Shown one piece after another: positions 43,595-54,015 of a stretch of DNA of 64,000 bases. Under the pieces are notes generated by a model, which was not told the origin of the DNA, did not search any database, and saw nothing but the letters and a program-made list of their open reading frames with translations. The stretch covers positions 1 to 64,000 of the forward strand of contig OMWS01000018.1 in assembly GCA_900314825.1 (NCBI GenBank), in the 5' to 3' direction. A program made the translations under genes and the position numbers. This DNA is from an uncultured Veillonellaceae bacterium. GTDB taxonomy: Bacteria > Bacillota > Negativicutes > Selenomonadales > Selenomonadaceae. How positions within the stretch are numbered: position 1 is the first letter of the stretch; each line of letters starts with the position of its first letter.

Positions 43595-44284
43595 ATGGCA
43601 GATTATACATTTGTCGTCACGAAACCGTGCCCGATCTGCGGCAAGTCGACGCGTGTCGTGAAACTGAAATCGCGCATCATCGCCGAGCGCACGGACGAGG
43701 ATTTCTGCGTGCATTACAAGGATTTCAATCCGTATTTTTATCATATCTGGTTCTGCGAGCACTGCGGCTTTGCAGCGGACGAGAAGCATTTTCTCGCGCC
43801 GATGCCGGCGCGCCACAAAGAGACGATTCGTCATTTTCTCGAAGGCCACCAGCTGGCGCTCGAGTTTACGGAAAAGCGCGGCGTGCCGGAGGCCGTCGCG
43901 TCGTACAAGCTCGCGATTTTTTACGCCGGCATGATCGATGCGACGTTCGCGCACCGCGCCGGCCTCGAGTTGCATCTCGCGTGGGTCTATCGCGCGGCGG
44001 AGGACGAGGCGCACGAGCGCGAGGCCATGGAGCACGCGGCCGAGCTCTACGATATGTCGCTCATGAAGGAAAACTATCCGCAGGGCGCGATGACGGACAA
44101 CATGGTCGTCTATCTCATCGGCGCGATCCATTACCGTCTTGGCGACTTCGAGAAGGCGACGCAGTATCTTTCGCGCATCATCGGCGACAACAATATGCGC
44201 AATCTGGAGCCGAAGACGTTCGACCGTGCGCGCGACCTCTGGCAGCGCATCCGCGAGCGCAAAGAGGCGGAGGCGCAGAATTAA
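43595..44284 (+). CDS. DUF2225 family protein
   Basis: A 229-residue cytoplasmic protein of the DUF2225 family, found in Firmicutes and of unknown function. Two CxxC pairs (PCPICGKS near residue 13 and WFCEHCGFAADEKH near 51) suggest a zinc site. The rest is helical and TPR-like (AVASYKLAIFYAGMIDATFA, VVYLIGAIHYRLGDFEKATQ). The start is ATG 43595 with AAGGGAG 9 bases upstream. It is followed after 18 bases by an uncharacterised gene in likely cotranscription. Confidence 0.8.
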   Translation: MADYTFVVTKPCPICGKSTRVVKLKSRIIAERTDEDFCVHYKDFNPYFYHIWFCEHCGFAADEKHFLAPMPARHKETIRHFLEGHQLALEFTEKRGVPEAVASYKLAIFYAGMIDATFAHRAGLELHLAWVYRAAEDEAHEREAMEHAAELYDMSLMKENYPQGAMTDNMVVYLIGAIHYRLGDFEKATQYLSRIIGDNNMRNLEPKTFDRARDLWQRIRERKEAEAQN

Positions 44285-44302
44285 ACGGAAGGAGGCGGTC
44301 TC

Positions 44303-45064
44303 ATGGATCTGCCCGTGAATATCCAGCAGGCGATTGGGAATATCGATTTCACAAAAATCCAGCAGGCCGTCGAAGACTACGGCCCGGCCATCCGTGTCGT
44401 GCGCGATACGTGGGATCGCGCGACGCTCGCGGAAATCGCCGAGGGCAAACTTTTCGTCTCGGATGACATGATCAACGAGGCCATCGCCAAGCAGCTCGAT
44501 TCCAGCGATGAAACCGCGCCCGTCACGGCCGTCACACTCGCTTCGCACGAGAACGGCCGCCTCGACATCACGGCGGACACACGAAAAATCGGCCCTGTCG
44601 AACTCTCGGGCACGATTGACGAATTCGTGCATGACGACGCGCATTCATATATGAAATATCACGTGCGCAGCAAGAACATCCCGCAGCACGGCCTCATGAG
44701 CTGGGTGTTCTCACGCATCTCGCTGTCCATGGCCGAGCGCATGGTCGGGCGTATCGACCTGCCAGAGAATGTGCCCGTGCAGGTGAGGCGCAACACGGTG
44801 ACCGTGGATTTCCATCAAGTGCTCGTGGACTCGGAGCTCGGGCAGACATCATTCGAAGGCCATCCGCTTCTGGACATGGTTGAAATCAAGAGCGCGACGC
44901 CGAAAGACGGCGGCATCTTGTTCGAAACGGAATTGCACGTTCCGGACGACGTAAAAGCGGCGCTCCTGCGCATGGTAAAAGATAAGAAGAATCAGCCGCT
45001 CCCCGAAACGACGACAACGGATTCCGCCAGTTCTACGGAACAATCAACGGAATCAGTGGAATGA
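44303..45064 (+). CDS. Uncharacterised protein
   Basis: A 253-residue protein I do not recognise. It has no signal peptide or obvious membrane segment. The N-terminus is helical (NIQQAIGNIDFTKIQQAVED). The middle is rich in beta strands (LDITADTRKIGPVELSGTID, VQVRRNTVTVDFHQVLVDSE), with one amphipathic segment (HGLMSWVFSRISLSMAERMV) that could touch a membrane. The C-terminal 20 residues are Thr/Ser/Glu-rich and disordered. GGAAGGAGG lies 7 bases before the ATG. Its place after the DUF2225 gene suggests a shared operon, nothing more. Confidence 0.65.
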   Translation: MDLPVNIQQAIGNIDFTKIQQAVEDYGPAIRVVRDTWDRATLAEIAEGKLFVSDDMINEAIAKQLDSSDETAPVTAVTLASHENGRLDITADTRKIGPVELSGTIDEFVHDDAHSYMKYHVRSKNIPQHGLMSWVFSRISLSMAERMVGRIDLPENVPVQVRRNTVTVDFHQVLVDSELGQTSFEGHPLLDMVEIKSATPKDGGILFETELHVPDDVKAALLRMVKDKKNQPLPETTTTDSASSTEQSTESVE

Positions 45065-45112
45065 TGGAAGAACATGCGATCGCAACGAAGTGAGAGTTTG
45101 GAGGTGGACGCT

Positions 45113-46708
45113 ATGAAGAAAAGCCTCGTTCTTTTGATTACCTTATTAACGCTGATCACGACCATGCCGCTGGCCTTTGCGCGCCACAAGGTGGAAGAAC
45201 CGGAAAAAATCTTGTTCATCCCGCATGACAACCGCCCGATTTCCGACAAGCAGACGGCGGACGTCGCGCGGAAGCTCGGCTATGACGTCGTCGTGCCGCC
45301 GGATGACATCCTGGGGAACCGCACGGATCTCGGCCACCCGGATGCGCTGTGGCAGTGGCTCGACGAGAATGCGAAGGACGCGAAAGCGGCCGTCATCTCA
45401 TCGGACTCCATGCTGTATGGCAGTCTCGTCGGCTCGCGCAAGCATGAGTACAGCGAGCAGGAGATCGTAGACCGCGCCGAGCGCTTCACGGACTTCCGCA
45501 AGCGGAATCCGCGCCTGCCGCTCTATGTCTTCGGCTCGATCATGCGCACGCCGCGCACGGGCGAGGCGTCGGGGCATGAAGAGCCGGGCTATTATCGGAA
45601 CTACGGATCTGATATCTTCCGTTACACGGTGCTGAAGGATAAGGAAGAAGTCGAGGGCCTGACGCGCCGCGAGAAAAAAGAAGTCGAGTTCCTCGAGAAG
45701 CTCATCCCGAAGCAGAGCCTCGCAGACTGGATGGGACGCCGCGAGAAGAATTTCCAGGCGAATGAGTACCTCATCGACCTCACGCGCAAGAATGCGTTCA
45801 GCTATTTCGTGCTCGGCCGCGATGACAATGCGCCGTACTCGCAGACGCACATGGAGAGCCGCCATCTGCAGGAATACGGCAAAGACCTCGGCAAGACGCG
45901 CTATCAGGCCATGGCCGGCATCGACGAAGTCGGCATGCTGCTCCTGACGCGCGCCATCAACGACCTCGAGCGCGAAGTGCCGTTCGTCTTCGTGCGTTAC
46001 AATTGGGGGCGCGGGCCGGCCACGGTGCCGTCGTACTCCGACGAGCCCATCAAGAATTCCATTGCCGACGCGATCGCGGTGGCGGGTGCCATGACCGTCT
46101 CGTCGCCAGAAAAAGCAGACCTCGTGCTGACGGTCAACACGAATCCGAATGGCAAGACGTATGAAGCGAATGACCGTGCGAATGACGGCACGCCGCGCGA
46201 AGGCACGAAATATTTTGCGAGCATCGTCGAGGAATACGTCCAGGCGGGCTATCCTGTCGGCGTCGCGGACATCGCCTACGCCAATGGCTCGGACAATGCC
46301 GTCATGCAAGAGCTCAAGAATCGCGGCTTGCTCTTCAAGCTCCGCGGCTATGCGGGCTGGAACACGGCAACGAACAGCACGGGCTTCGTGCTCGGCTCCG
46401 GCATGCTCGCGAAGCGCATGACGGATGATGCCGTCGATGACCTGCTCCTCACGCGCTATCTCGATGACTGGGGCTATCAGGCGAACGTGCGCAATACGAT
46501 CGCGCGCCAGCTCACGTGGCTGCGCGGCGATGGCGTCTACGGCAGCCTCGACGCGAAACGGGATGCCGTCGAGACGCGCGCCTCGCGCTTCATGACGCGC
46601 TTCGCGGAAGACAACCTGCCGCCGATCCCGGCGCTCTCCGACCTCCGCGTGACGTTCCCGTGGAACCGCATGTTCGAGTCGGATATTTTGCTGGCGGACG
46701 AACAATAA
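45113..46708 (+). CDS. DUF4127 family secreted protein
   Basis: A 531-residue protein with an N-terminal signal peptide (SLVLLITLLTLITTMPLAFA, cleavage after AFA near residue 24). The mature part matches the DUF4127 family: EKILFIPHDNRPISDKQTAD, PPDDILGNRTDLGHPDALWQ, VISSDSMLYGSLVGSRKH, SYFVLGRDDNAPYSQTHMES and TVNTNPNGKTYEANDRA. The biochemical role is unknown; the conserved Asp, Asn, Arg and His residues hint at an enzyme. The start is ATG 45113 with GGAGG 8 bases upstream. It is followed by a MITE-like element. Confidence 0.85.
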   Translation: MKKSLVLLITLLTLITTMPLAFARHKVEEPEKILFIPHDNRPISDKQTADVARKLGYDVVVPPDDILGNRTDLGHPDALWQWLDENAKDAKAAVISSDSMLYGSLVGSRKHEYSEQEIVDRAERFTDFRKRNPRLPLYVFGSIMRTPRTGEASGHEEPGYYRNYGSDIFRYTVLKDKEEVEGLTRREKKEVEFLEKLIPKQSLADWMGRREKNFQANEYLIDLTRKNAFSYFVLGRDDNAPYSQTHMESRHLQEYGKDLGKTRYQAMAGIDEVGMLLLTRAINDLEREVPFVFVRYNWGRGPATVPSYSDEPIKNSIADAIAVAGAMTVSSPEKADLVLTVNTNPNGKTYEANDRANDGTPREGTKYFASIVEEYVQAGYPVGVADIAYANGSDNAVMQELKNRGLLFKLRGYAGWNTATNSTGFVLGSGMLAKRMTDDAVDDLLLTRYLDDWGYQANVRNTIARQLTWLRGDGVYGSLDAKRDAVETRASRFMTRFAEDNLPPIPALSDLRVTFPWNRMFESDILLADEQ

Positions 46709-46718
46709 AATACAAAAA

Positions 46719-46997
46719 AGGGGCTGTTGCATTTACTGGAACGGTTTCATAAGACTGCCGTTCGTAACACCTACAGCAGGCTCTCCCTCTGGGAGAGCTG
46801 GCGCGCGTAGCGCGACTGAGTTTTAACACAAACGACTTGATGCTTTGAAAGGCTTCCTCTTTTTGTTCGGCTATCGCACCCTAGTACCCTTTCCACCGCT
46901 GAAGCGGTCCCCCTTTCCCAAAGGGAAAGGCTGCTGTGTTTGTTACGCTCAGCAACAAATCTACGTAGAATCGGTCTAGTGACTGCAACAGCCCCTC
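46719..46997. mobile_element. MITE-like element, copy d
   Basis: A 279-base non-coding element bounded by a 19-base imperfect terminal inverted repeat: AGGGGCTGTTGCATTTACT at the left and the complement of AGGGGCTGTTGCAGTCACT at the right (16 of 19 match). Inside are the CTCTCCC/GGGAGAG hairpin, the block CTATCGCACCCTAGTACCC, and a CCCTTTCCC/GGGAAAGG hairpin. The copy at 55310-55640 shares the order and much of the sequence. No transposase is encoded. Confidence 0.7.
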
Positions 46998-47008
46998 TAT
47001 CACATCCA

Positions 47009-47770
47009 TCACGCTTCTTCACTCATCGAAACGGTATAGACATGGATGTCGCTTTCGTGAAGCTTTTGGATAAACGTGTCGTCGATGTTTTCGTCCGTGT
47101 AGAGCGTCTGGACGTCGCTTTGAGGAAATGCGACGACGACGCCGGTGTTTTGGAACGTCGCGGATTCGGCGAGCACGATGACCTGGTTCGCGTGCTCGGC
47201 CATCGCGCGGATCGCTTCGGCGCGCATGAGGCTGTCGGACATGAATTCGTCCTCCGTGAAGCCGTCGGCGCTGACGAAGATCTTGTCCACATGGAAATCC
47301 GCGACGCAGCGCTTCACCATCGGGCCGACCATGACCTGCGATTCGTTTTGGTATTCGCCGCCCAAAAGGATGACGTGCGCGTTCGGCTGCTTGTGGATGA
47401 ACGCCGCGAGAAAGGCCGAATTCGTGATGATCGTCACGTCGCGGCGGTTCGTCGCGAGCTCTTCCGCGAGCAGCGCGCAGCACGCGCCCGAGTCAATCAT
47501 GACGGTCTCGCCGTTGTGCACGGACTCGGCAGCCCGCAAGGCGATCCGATGTTTGAGTTCATAGTTGAAAGACAGCTGGTTCGCGATATCATCGCTTGTA
47601 ATCATGACCGCATACCCATGTTCCCTCCGGAGCAGCCCCTTCTGCTCCAGCGTGGTGAGGTCTTTGCGGATCGTCACTTCGGAAACGCCGAGCTCTCTTG
47701 CGAGCCCGGCGACCGAGACCCGCTTTTCCCGGTTCACCAGATTGAGTAGTTTTGTGTGTCGCATATGCAT
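47009..47770 (-). CDS. DeoR family transcriptional regulator
   Basis: A 253-residue repressor of sugar metabolism type. The N-terminal winged helix is RHTKLLNLVNREKRVSVAGL then ARELGVSEVTIRKDLTTLEQ (residues 3-45). The C-terminal DeoR sensor domain has TVMIDSGACCALLAEEL and VIVLAESATFQNTG, a ribose-isomerase-like fold that binds phosphorylated sugars. The start is ATG 47770 with AAAGGG 7 bases upstream, since the longer frame would run through the promoter at 47802-47831. No metabolic genes follow it, so its target is not evident. Confidence 0.9.
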   Translation of the reverse strand: MHMRHTKLLNLVNREKRVSVAGLARELGVSEVTIRKDLTTLEQKGLLRREHGYAVMITSDDIANQLSFNYELKHRIALRAAESVHNGETVMIDSGACCALLAEELATNRRDVTIITNSAFLAAFIHKQPNAHVILLGGEYQNESQVMVGPMVKRCVADFHVDKIFVSADGFTEDEFMSDSLMRAEAIRAMAEHANQVIVLAESATFQNTGVVVAFPQSDVQTLYTDENIDDTFIQKLHESDIHVYTVSMSEEA

Positions 47771-47801
47771 ACTATCACCCTTTCCTGCACATACTATGCC
47801 C

Positions 47802-47831
47802 ATTATAGCAGAAAAGGGGAACAATGAACAA
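47802..47831 (-). promoter_or_regulatory. Promoter of the DeoR-type gene
   Basis: On the minus strand TTGTTC (47826-47831), 18 bases, TATAAT (47802-47807). Confidence 0.55.
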
Positions 47832-47870
47832 GAATTGTTGTCCATCAATTCCGATTCGGACAACAACAAA

Positions 47871-47893
47871 AAGCTCCCCATGTGGGGGAGCTT
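47871..47893 (-). terminator. serC terminator
   Basis: AAGCTCCCC/GGGGAGCTT with a short loop, followed on the minus strand by TTTTTG, about 40 bases after the serC stop codon. Confidence 0.85.
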
Positions 47894-47935
47894 CGTTTTA
47901 TGTGAGATTTGTTCAAAAATCTAGGACTTTTCTGT

Positions 47936-49027
47936 TCAGGCGTTCGCTTTCTGGAACTTCTGCATGAAGTCCGCGAGTTTTTCCACGCCTTCGTACGTCA
48001 TCGCGTTGTAGATCGACGCGCGCATGCCGCCGACGCTGCGGTGGCCTTTGACGCCGCCGAGCCCATCGGCCAGCGCTTCCGCGACGAATTTCTTCTCGAG
48101 TTCCTCGCTCGGCAGGCGGAACGTGACGTTCATGAACGAGCGGCTCGCAGGCTCAGCGTGGCCGCGATAGTAGCCATTCGACGCGTCGATGACGCCGTAG
48201 AGGAGGTCGGCCTTCTTCTTGTTGCGCTTCGCCATCTCCGGCAGGCCGCCTTCCGTGAGGATCCAATGCGCGACCTTGCCGACCATGTAAATGTTGAACG
48301 CCGGCGGCGTGTTGTAGAGCGAATCCTTTTTGAGGAACGTCTCGTACTTGAACATGGTCGGTAATTTTTCAGGAGATTTTTCGAGGAACGATTTCTTTGC
48401 GACGACGAGCGTCACGCCGGCAGGGCCGAGGTTCTTCTGCACGCCGGCATAGATGAAGTCGAACTTCGAGAAGTCAATGGGACGCGACAGCATGTCGCTC
48501 GACATGTCCGCGAAGAGCGGCACGCCTTTCGTGTCGGGGATGTAATGGTACTCCGTGCCGTAGATCGTGTTGTTGTAGCAGAGATGGACGTACGCGGCAT
48601 TTTCTGGAATTTTGAGCTCGTCCTGCTGCGGGATGTGCTTGTAGCCGCCGTCTTTGCTCGAGGCCGCGACGATGCCGACGCCAAGGTGATCGGCTTCCCT
48701 GAAAGCTTTTTCTGCAAAGCTGCCGGAAAGCACATAAGCGCCCGGCTTTTCTTTCGTCGCGAAGTTCAGCGGCAGCAGGGCGAACTGCGTGCTCGCGCCG
48801 CCTGTCATGAACAGCACTTCGTAGTCATCGCCGAGCCCCATGAGCGTCTTGATGTCGGCTTTCGCCTCGTCCTGCATGGCCGCGTATTCTTTTGCGCGGT
48901 GGCTGATCTCGAGGATGGACTCGCCGCTTCCACGAAAATTCAGGAACTCCGCCTGCGCTTCTTTGAGCACGGGCAGCGGCAGCGTGGCCGGGCCGGGGTT
49001 GAAGTTATAGATACGATTTGCTTCCAA
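47936..49027 (-). CDS. serC: Phosphoserine aminotransferase
   Basis: A 363-residue class V aminotransferase converting 3-phosphohydroxypyruvate and glutamate to phosphoserine. It opens with RIYNFNPGPATLPLPVL and carries FMTGGASTQFALLPLN. The pyridoxal-phosphate lysine is in FIYAGVQKNLGPAGVT (about residue 198), and GHRSVGGMRASIYNAM is near the C-terminus. The start is TTG 49027 with AAGGAGG 9 bases upstream. It is divergent from serA, the preceding step of the pathway, so the 225-base gap probably coordinates both. Confidence 0.96.
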   Translation of the reverse strand: MEANRIYNFNPGPATLPLPVLKEAQAEFLNFRGSGESILEISHRAKEYAAMQDEAKADIKTLMGLGDDYEVLFMTGGASTQFALLPLNFATKEKPGAYVLSGSFAEKAFREADHLGVGIVAASSKDGGYKHIPQQDELKIPENAAYVHLCYNNTIYGTEYHYIPDTKGVPLFADMSSDMLSRPIDFSKFDFIYAGVQKNLGPAGVTLVVAKKSFLEKSPEKLPTMFKYETFLKKDSLYNTPPAFNIYMVGKVAHWILTEGGLPEMAKRNKKKADLLYGVIDASNGYYRGHAEPASRSFMNVTFRLPSEELEKKFVAEALADGLGGVKGHRSVGGMRASIYNAMTYEGVEKLADFMQKFQKANA

Positions 49028-49160
49028 AGGAAAAGACCTCCTTGAAATGATAGGATTCTTTTGCGCGCGGACAACATCAATGTCAACTTGTTATATTTTA
49101 GCGCGAAAAACGCGGAAAAGCAAGGTAAAAAATATGCGCTTGTTTTTATATGACGTACAC

Positions 49161-49189
49161 TTGACGGGTCAGAGAGGATGAATTATAAT
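49161..49189 (+). promoter_or_regulatory. serA promoter
   Basis: TTGACG (49161-49166), 17 bases, TATAAT (49184-49189), 63 bases before the serA start. Confidence 0.75.
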
Positions 49190-49252
49190 GAAAAAAGTGT
49201 GATTTGAATGGCAGTTTTGAAGCTGCATCGTCATCAGAAGGAGAGATATATA

Positions 49253-50842
49253 ATGAAGGTTTTGGCTGCGGATGGCATTTCGCCAAAGGGCATCGAGCTT
49301 CTCCAGAAAGAGTTCGACGTCGTCGTCAAGGACAAGCTGCCGAAGGAAGAACTCCTCGAGATCATCCCGGAGTTTGACGCGCTCCTCGTGCGCTCGGCGT
49401 CGAAGGTCACGAAGGAAGTCATTGACCGGGCGACGAACCTCAAGATCATCGGTCGCGCCGGCGTCGGCGTCGACAACATCGATATCCCGGCCGCGACAGC
49501 GCGCGGCATCATCGTCATCAACTCTCCAGGCGGCAACACGATCGCGGCGACGGAGCACGCGATGGCCATGATGCTCGCGATGTCCCGCAACATCCCAATC
49601 GCGAACGAGACGATGCAGCAGGGCGAGTGGAATCGCAAGAAGTACGTCGGCGTCGAGCTCAGAGGCAAGACGCTCGGCATCGTCGGCATGGGCCGCATCG
49701 GCTCGGGCGTCGCGAAGCGCGCGCTCGCGTTCGAGATGAATGTCATCGCCTATGACCCGTACATCAATGAAGAGCGCGCGAAAGCGCTCGGCGTCAAGGT
49801 CGTGACGCTGGACGAGCTCGTCGAGACGGCGGATTTCATCACCGTCCATATGCCGCTCACGCCGGATACGAAGGGCATGATCGGTATGGAGCAGATGAAG
49901 AAGATGAAGAAGGGCGTGCGCCTCGTGAACTGCGCGCGCGGCGGCATCATCGTCGAGGAGGACCTTGCAGAAGCCGTGAAGAGCGGCCTTGTCGCGGGCG
50001 CAGCCATCGACGTCTACACGAGCGAGCCGGTCGACAAAGAGCATCCGAATCCGCTCGTCGGTGTGCCGGGCATCTTCCTCACGCCGCATCTCGGCGCGTC
50101 GACGGTCGAGGCGCAGATCGGCGTGTCGCTCGACGTCGCCAAGGGCGTCATCGCCGCACTGCACGGCCAGCCCGTCGCGACAGCCGTCAACATGGCGCCA
50201 GTCTCGCCGGAAGTCATGAAGGTCATCGCGCCGTACCTCACGCTCGCCGAGCGCCTCGGCTGCACGGTCACGGGGCTCGCGGAAGGCCCGATCGAGAGCG
50301 TCGAGGTCAAGTTCGAAGGCGAAATCGCGGACGTCAACACGACGCTCCTGACGACGGCGGCCGTCAAAGGCATGCTGAGCCCCGTCATGGAAGGCGAAGT
50401 CAACTACGTCAATGCGCCGGGCCTCGCGAAAGAGCGCGGCATCAAGGTCGTCGAGAAGAAGGAAAAGGACGCGGGCTCGTTCCAGACGCTCATCTCCGTC
50501 ACAGTCAAAGCGGGCGGCAAGGAAGTCGAAGCCTCCGGCACGCTCTTTGGCGACGAGGGCCGCATCGTCACGATCAATGGCTTCCGCGTCGACGTCGATC
50601 CGCACAAGCGCATCCTCGTCATGCCGCACATCAACCGCCCGGGCGTCATCGGCACGATCGGCTCGATCATGGGCAACGCGCACATCAACATCGGCGGCAT
50701 GCAGGTCGGCGGCACGAAAGATCAGGAGACGAACCTCATGGTCCTGACGATCGACGACGATATCCCGGAGAACGTCGTCAACACGATCAAGTCGCTCGAC
50801 GGCATCTTCGACGCGAAGCTCGTCAATTTCTACGCGATTTGA
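49253..50842 (+). CDS. serA: D-3-phosphoglycerate dehydrogenase
   Basis: A 529-residue enzyme oxidising 3-phosphoglycerate, the first step of serine synthesis. The NAD-binding loop is TLGIVGMGRIGSGVAKRAL (about residues 141-159), catalytic Arg in NCARGG, and the Glu/His pair in the region leading to PHLGASTVEAQIGVS. The length of about 530 shows the long form with an intervening domain and a C-terminal ACT domain (RILVMPHINRPGVIGTIGSI, from about 457) for feedback control. The start is ATG 49253 with GAAGGAG upstream. It is divergent from serC. Confidence 0.97.
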   Translation: MKVLAADGISPKGIELLQKEFDVVVKDKLPKEELLEIIPEFDALLVRSASKVTKEVIDRATNLKIIGRAGVGVDNIDIPAATARGIIVINSPGGNTIAATEHAMAMMLAMSRNIPIANETMQQGEWNRKKYVGVELRGKTLGIVGMGRIGSGVAKRALAFEMNVIAYDPYINEERAKALGVKVVTLDELVETADFITVHMPLTPDTKGMIGMEQMKKMKKGVRLVNCARGGIIVEEDLAEAVKSGLVAGAAIDVYTSEPVDKEHPNPLVGVPGIFLTPHLGASTVEAQIGVSLDVAKGVIAALHGQPVATAVNMAPVSPEVMKVIAPYLTLAERLGCTVTGLAEGPIESVEVKFEGEIADVNTTLLTTAAVKGMLSPVMEGEVNYVNAPGLAKERGIKVVEKKEKDAGSFQTLISVTVKAGGKEVEASGTLFGDEGRIVTINGFRVDVDPHKRILVMPHINRPGVIGTIGSIMGNAHINIGGMQVGGTKDQETNLMVLTIDDDIPENVVNTIKSLDGIFDAKLVNFYAI

Positions 50843-50879
50843 TGAGGTCACGCACGAATTTCACCATCATTTCAAAAGC

Positions 50880-50910
50880 AAAGGTGCATCGAAAGGTGCG
50901 CCTTTTTCTT
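50880..50910 (+). terminator. serA terminator
   Basis: AAAGGTGCA/TGCGCCTTT stem with an 8-base loop followed by TTCTT. Confidence 0.75.
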
Positions 50911-51033
50911 ATTGTGTCAGGAAGGGTGCAGACGCAAGCTAGACGCGAAACGTTCAAAGTAGTATAATATGCGTTATAGATTTGCATGGAAGTGTCGTTT
51001 TTGTTACGGCTTCCAGGAAAAGGAGCGGTCGGT

Positions 51034-51837
51034 TTGGACGATTTGCTGCGTGAGATGCACACGTGGATGACGGCGTACATGAAGTCGTTTTACACGGCGG
51101 ATCAGGAGGTCATGCAGGGCATCCGCATCAAGGAATTGCACACGGGCTACGTGACGGCGCACATGGTCGCGCTGGCGCGCGAGCTCGGCCTCGGCGCGCA
51201 CGACAAGGCGCTCGCCGAGATCATGGGGCTGTTTCATGACGTCGGGCGGTTCCGCCAGTATTCCATCTACAAGACGTTCAATGACGCGCAGTCGGAAGAC
51301 CACGCGGCGCTCGCGCTCCAGGTCCTCGGCGAATTGCCTTTCATGAAACGTCTCGCGCCCGCCGATGAAGCGCTCGTGCGCTTTGCCATCAAGAATCACA
51401 ACAAGAAGGCGATCGAGCACGCGTCAGACAAACGTTCGTTGCTTTTCGCCAAGATGTTGCGCGATGCCGACAAGCTCGACATCTACCGCGTGCTTGCTCC
51501 ATTCCTCGATGAAAGCCACGCCGACGAGGCGCCTCAATTCATCAAGGGCCTCAACAGCCAGCGCGTGTCGGAAAGCTTCCTCACCGCGCTCGTCGAAGGG
51601 CGGCAGGCCGACTATCACGCGATCCAGACGCATGGCGACCGCAAGGTCGTGCGGCTCTTGTGGGTCTACGACATCAATTTCTCGTGGACGATGCGCGAGA
51701 TCGTCAAGCGCGGCTACATCGACCGCGTCATCCACGCGTTGCCGCACGGCCGGCCGCTCACGATCGGCTTCCAGAAGCTCAAATCTTACGTTGCACAGAA
51801 ATGCGCAGGGCAAGATCGTCTTGCGGATTTTCTATAA
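51034..51837 (+). CDS. HD domain phosphohydrolase-like protein
   Basis: A 267-residue protein with an HD-type metal phosphohydrolase core. [19 protein letters not shown] supplies the first His, [17 protein letters not shown] the HD pair (about residues 60-76), and [12 protein letters not shown] a later Asp. The substrate is unknown; HD proteins act on nucleotides or phosphate esters. The start is TTG 51034 with AAAAGGAG 8 bases upstream. glnS follows after 25 bases, probably cotranscribed. Confidence 0.8.
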   Translation: MDDLLREMHTWMTAYMKSFYTADQEVMQGIRIKELHTGYVTAHMVALARELGLGAHDKALAEIMGLFHDVGRFRQYSIYKTFNDAQSEDHAALALQVLGELPFMKRLAPADEALVRFAIKNHNKKAIEHASDKRSLLFAKMLRDADKLDIYRVLAPFLDESHADEAPQFIKGLNSQRVSESFLTALVEGRQADYHAIQTHGDRKVVRLLWVYDINFSWTMREIVKRGYIDRVIHALPHGRPLTIGFQKLKSYVAQKCAGQDRLADFL

Positions 51838-51862
51838 AGTTATCCATAAAGGGGAGATCACC

Positions 51863-53518
<1,656 letters not shown>

Positions 53519-53543
53519 AGCTATTTGCCTGTCGGCAAATGGC

Positions 53544-53632
53544 TAAGATATTCCTAAGCGGTTAAGCAGACTCTTAGCGCTTTAGCGCTTAGAGGTCGCT
53601 TATGCACAGCGAAAGCGCTAAGGACTATCTTA
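53544..53632. repeat. Multi-arm palindromic stem-loop element
   Basis: Outer arms TAAGATATTCCTAAGC and GCTAAGGACTATCTTA pair with two mismatches. Inside, CTTAGCGCT-TT-AGCGCTTAG forms another near-palindrome. The stretch TAAGCAGAC ... GGTCGCTTATGC also occurs in the repeat at 5.2 kb. It sits between glnS and a small gene, whose AAGGAG site lies at its right edge. Confidence 0.6.
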
Positions 53633-53652
53633 AAAGGAGTTGAACGGAACAC

Positions 53653-53958
53653 ATGGCAAAGATTCCGAAAAATCTCTCCGACAAGGACATGATGAAGAAC
53701 TGGGTCGAGCCCGAGACGCTCGAAGAACAGTTCGAAAAAGCCGAGAAGGCAGCAGAGAAAAAGCGCCGGGAAGCGCCGGGCGTCGAGCCTCCGATGGAGC
53801 TCGCGAAAGCCGGCTTCAACCGCCGGCTGACGGAAGAACTCGGCAAGGCGCTGACGGAGCTCAAGCTCCAGCTGCAGCTCAAAGGCGCAACGGATATCAC
53901 ATTCAAAATCAAAAAAGACGGCGAGACGATCAAGATCACGCCGCATTACAACATGTGA
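53653..53958 (+). CDS. Small conserved hypothetical protein
   Basis: A 101-residue soluble protein, mostly charged amphipathic helix (LEEQFEKAEKAAEKKRREAP, LTEELGKALTELKLQLQLKG), with a beta-like C-terminus (TDITFKIKKDGETIKITPHY). I do not recognise a family. The ATG at 53653 is preceded by an AAGGAG at an unusually long distance of 15 bases, with GGAA nearer. It is likely transcribed with, or just after, glnS. Confidence 0.6.
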   Translation: MAKIPKNLSDKDMMKNWVEPETLEEQFEKAEKAAEKKRREAPGVEPPMELAKAGFNRRLTEELGKALTELKLQLQLKGATDITFKIKKDGETIKITPHYNM

Positions 53959-54015
53959 GCAAAGATAGGAAAGCAATCAAGCTGAAATTTTAAATTCAGA
54001 AAGAAGTGGATATGG

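Noticed and set aside
53640-53993. Alternative overlapping plus-strand frame across the 101-residue gene
   Set aside because: It is Arg/Gly/Gln-rich with no hydrophobic core, a typical out-of-frame product. The 53653 frame has a balanced helix and strand composition.
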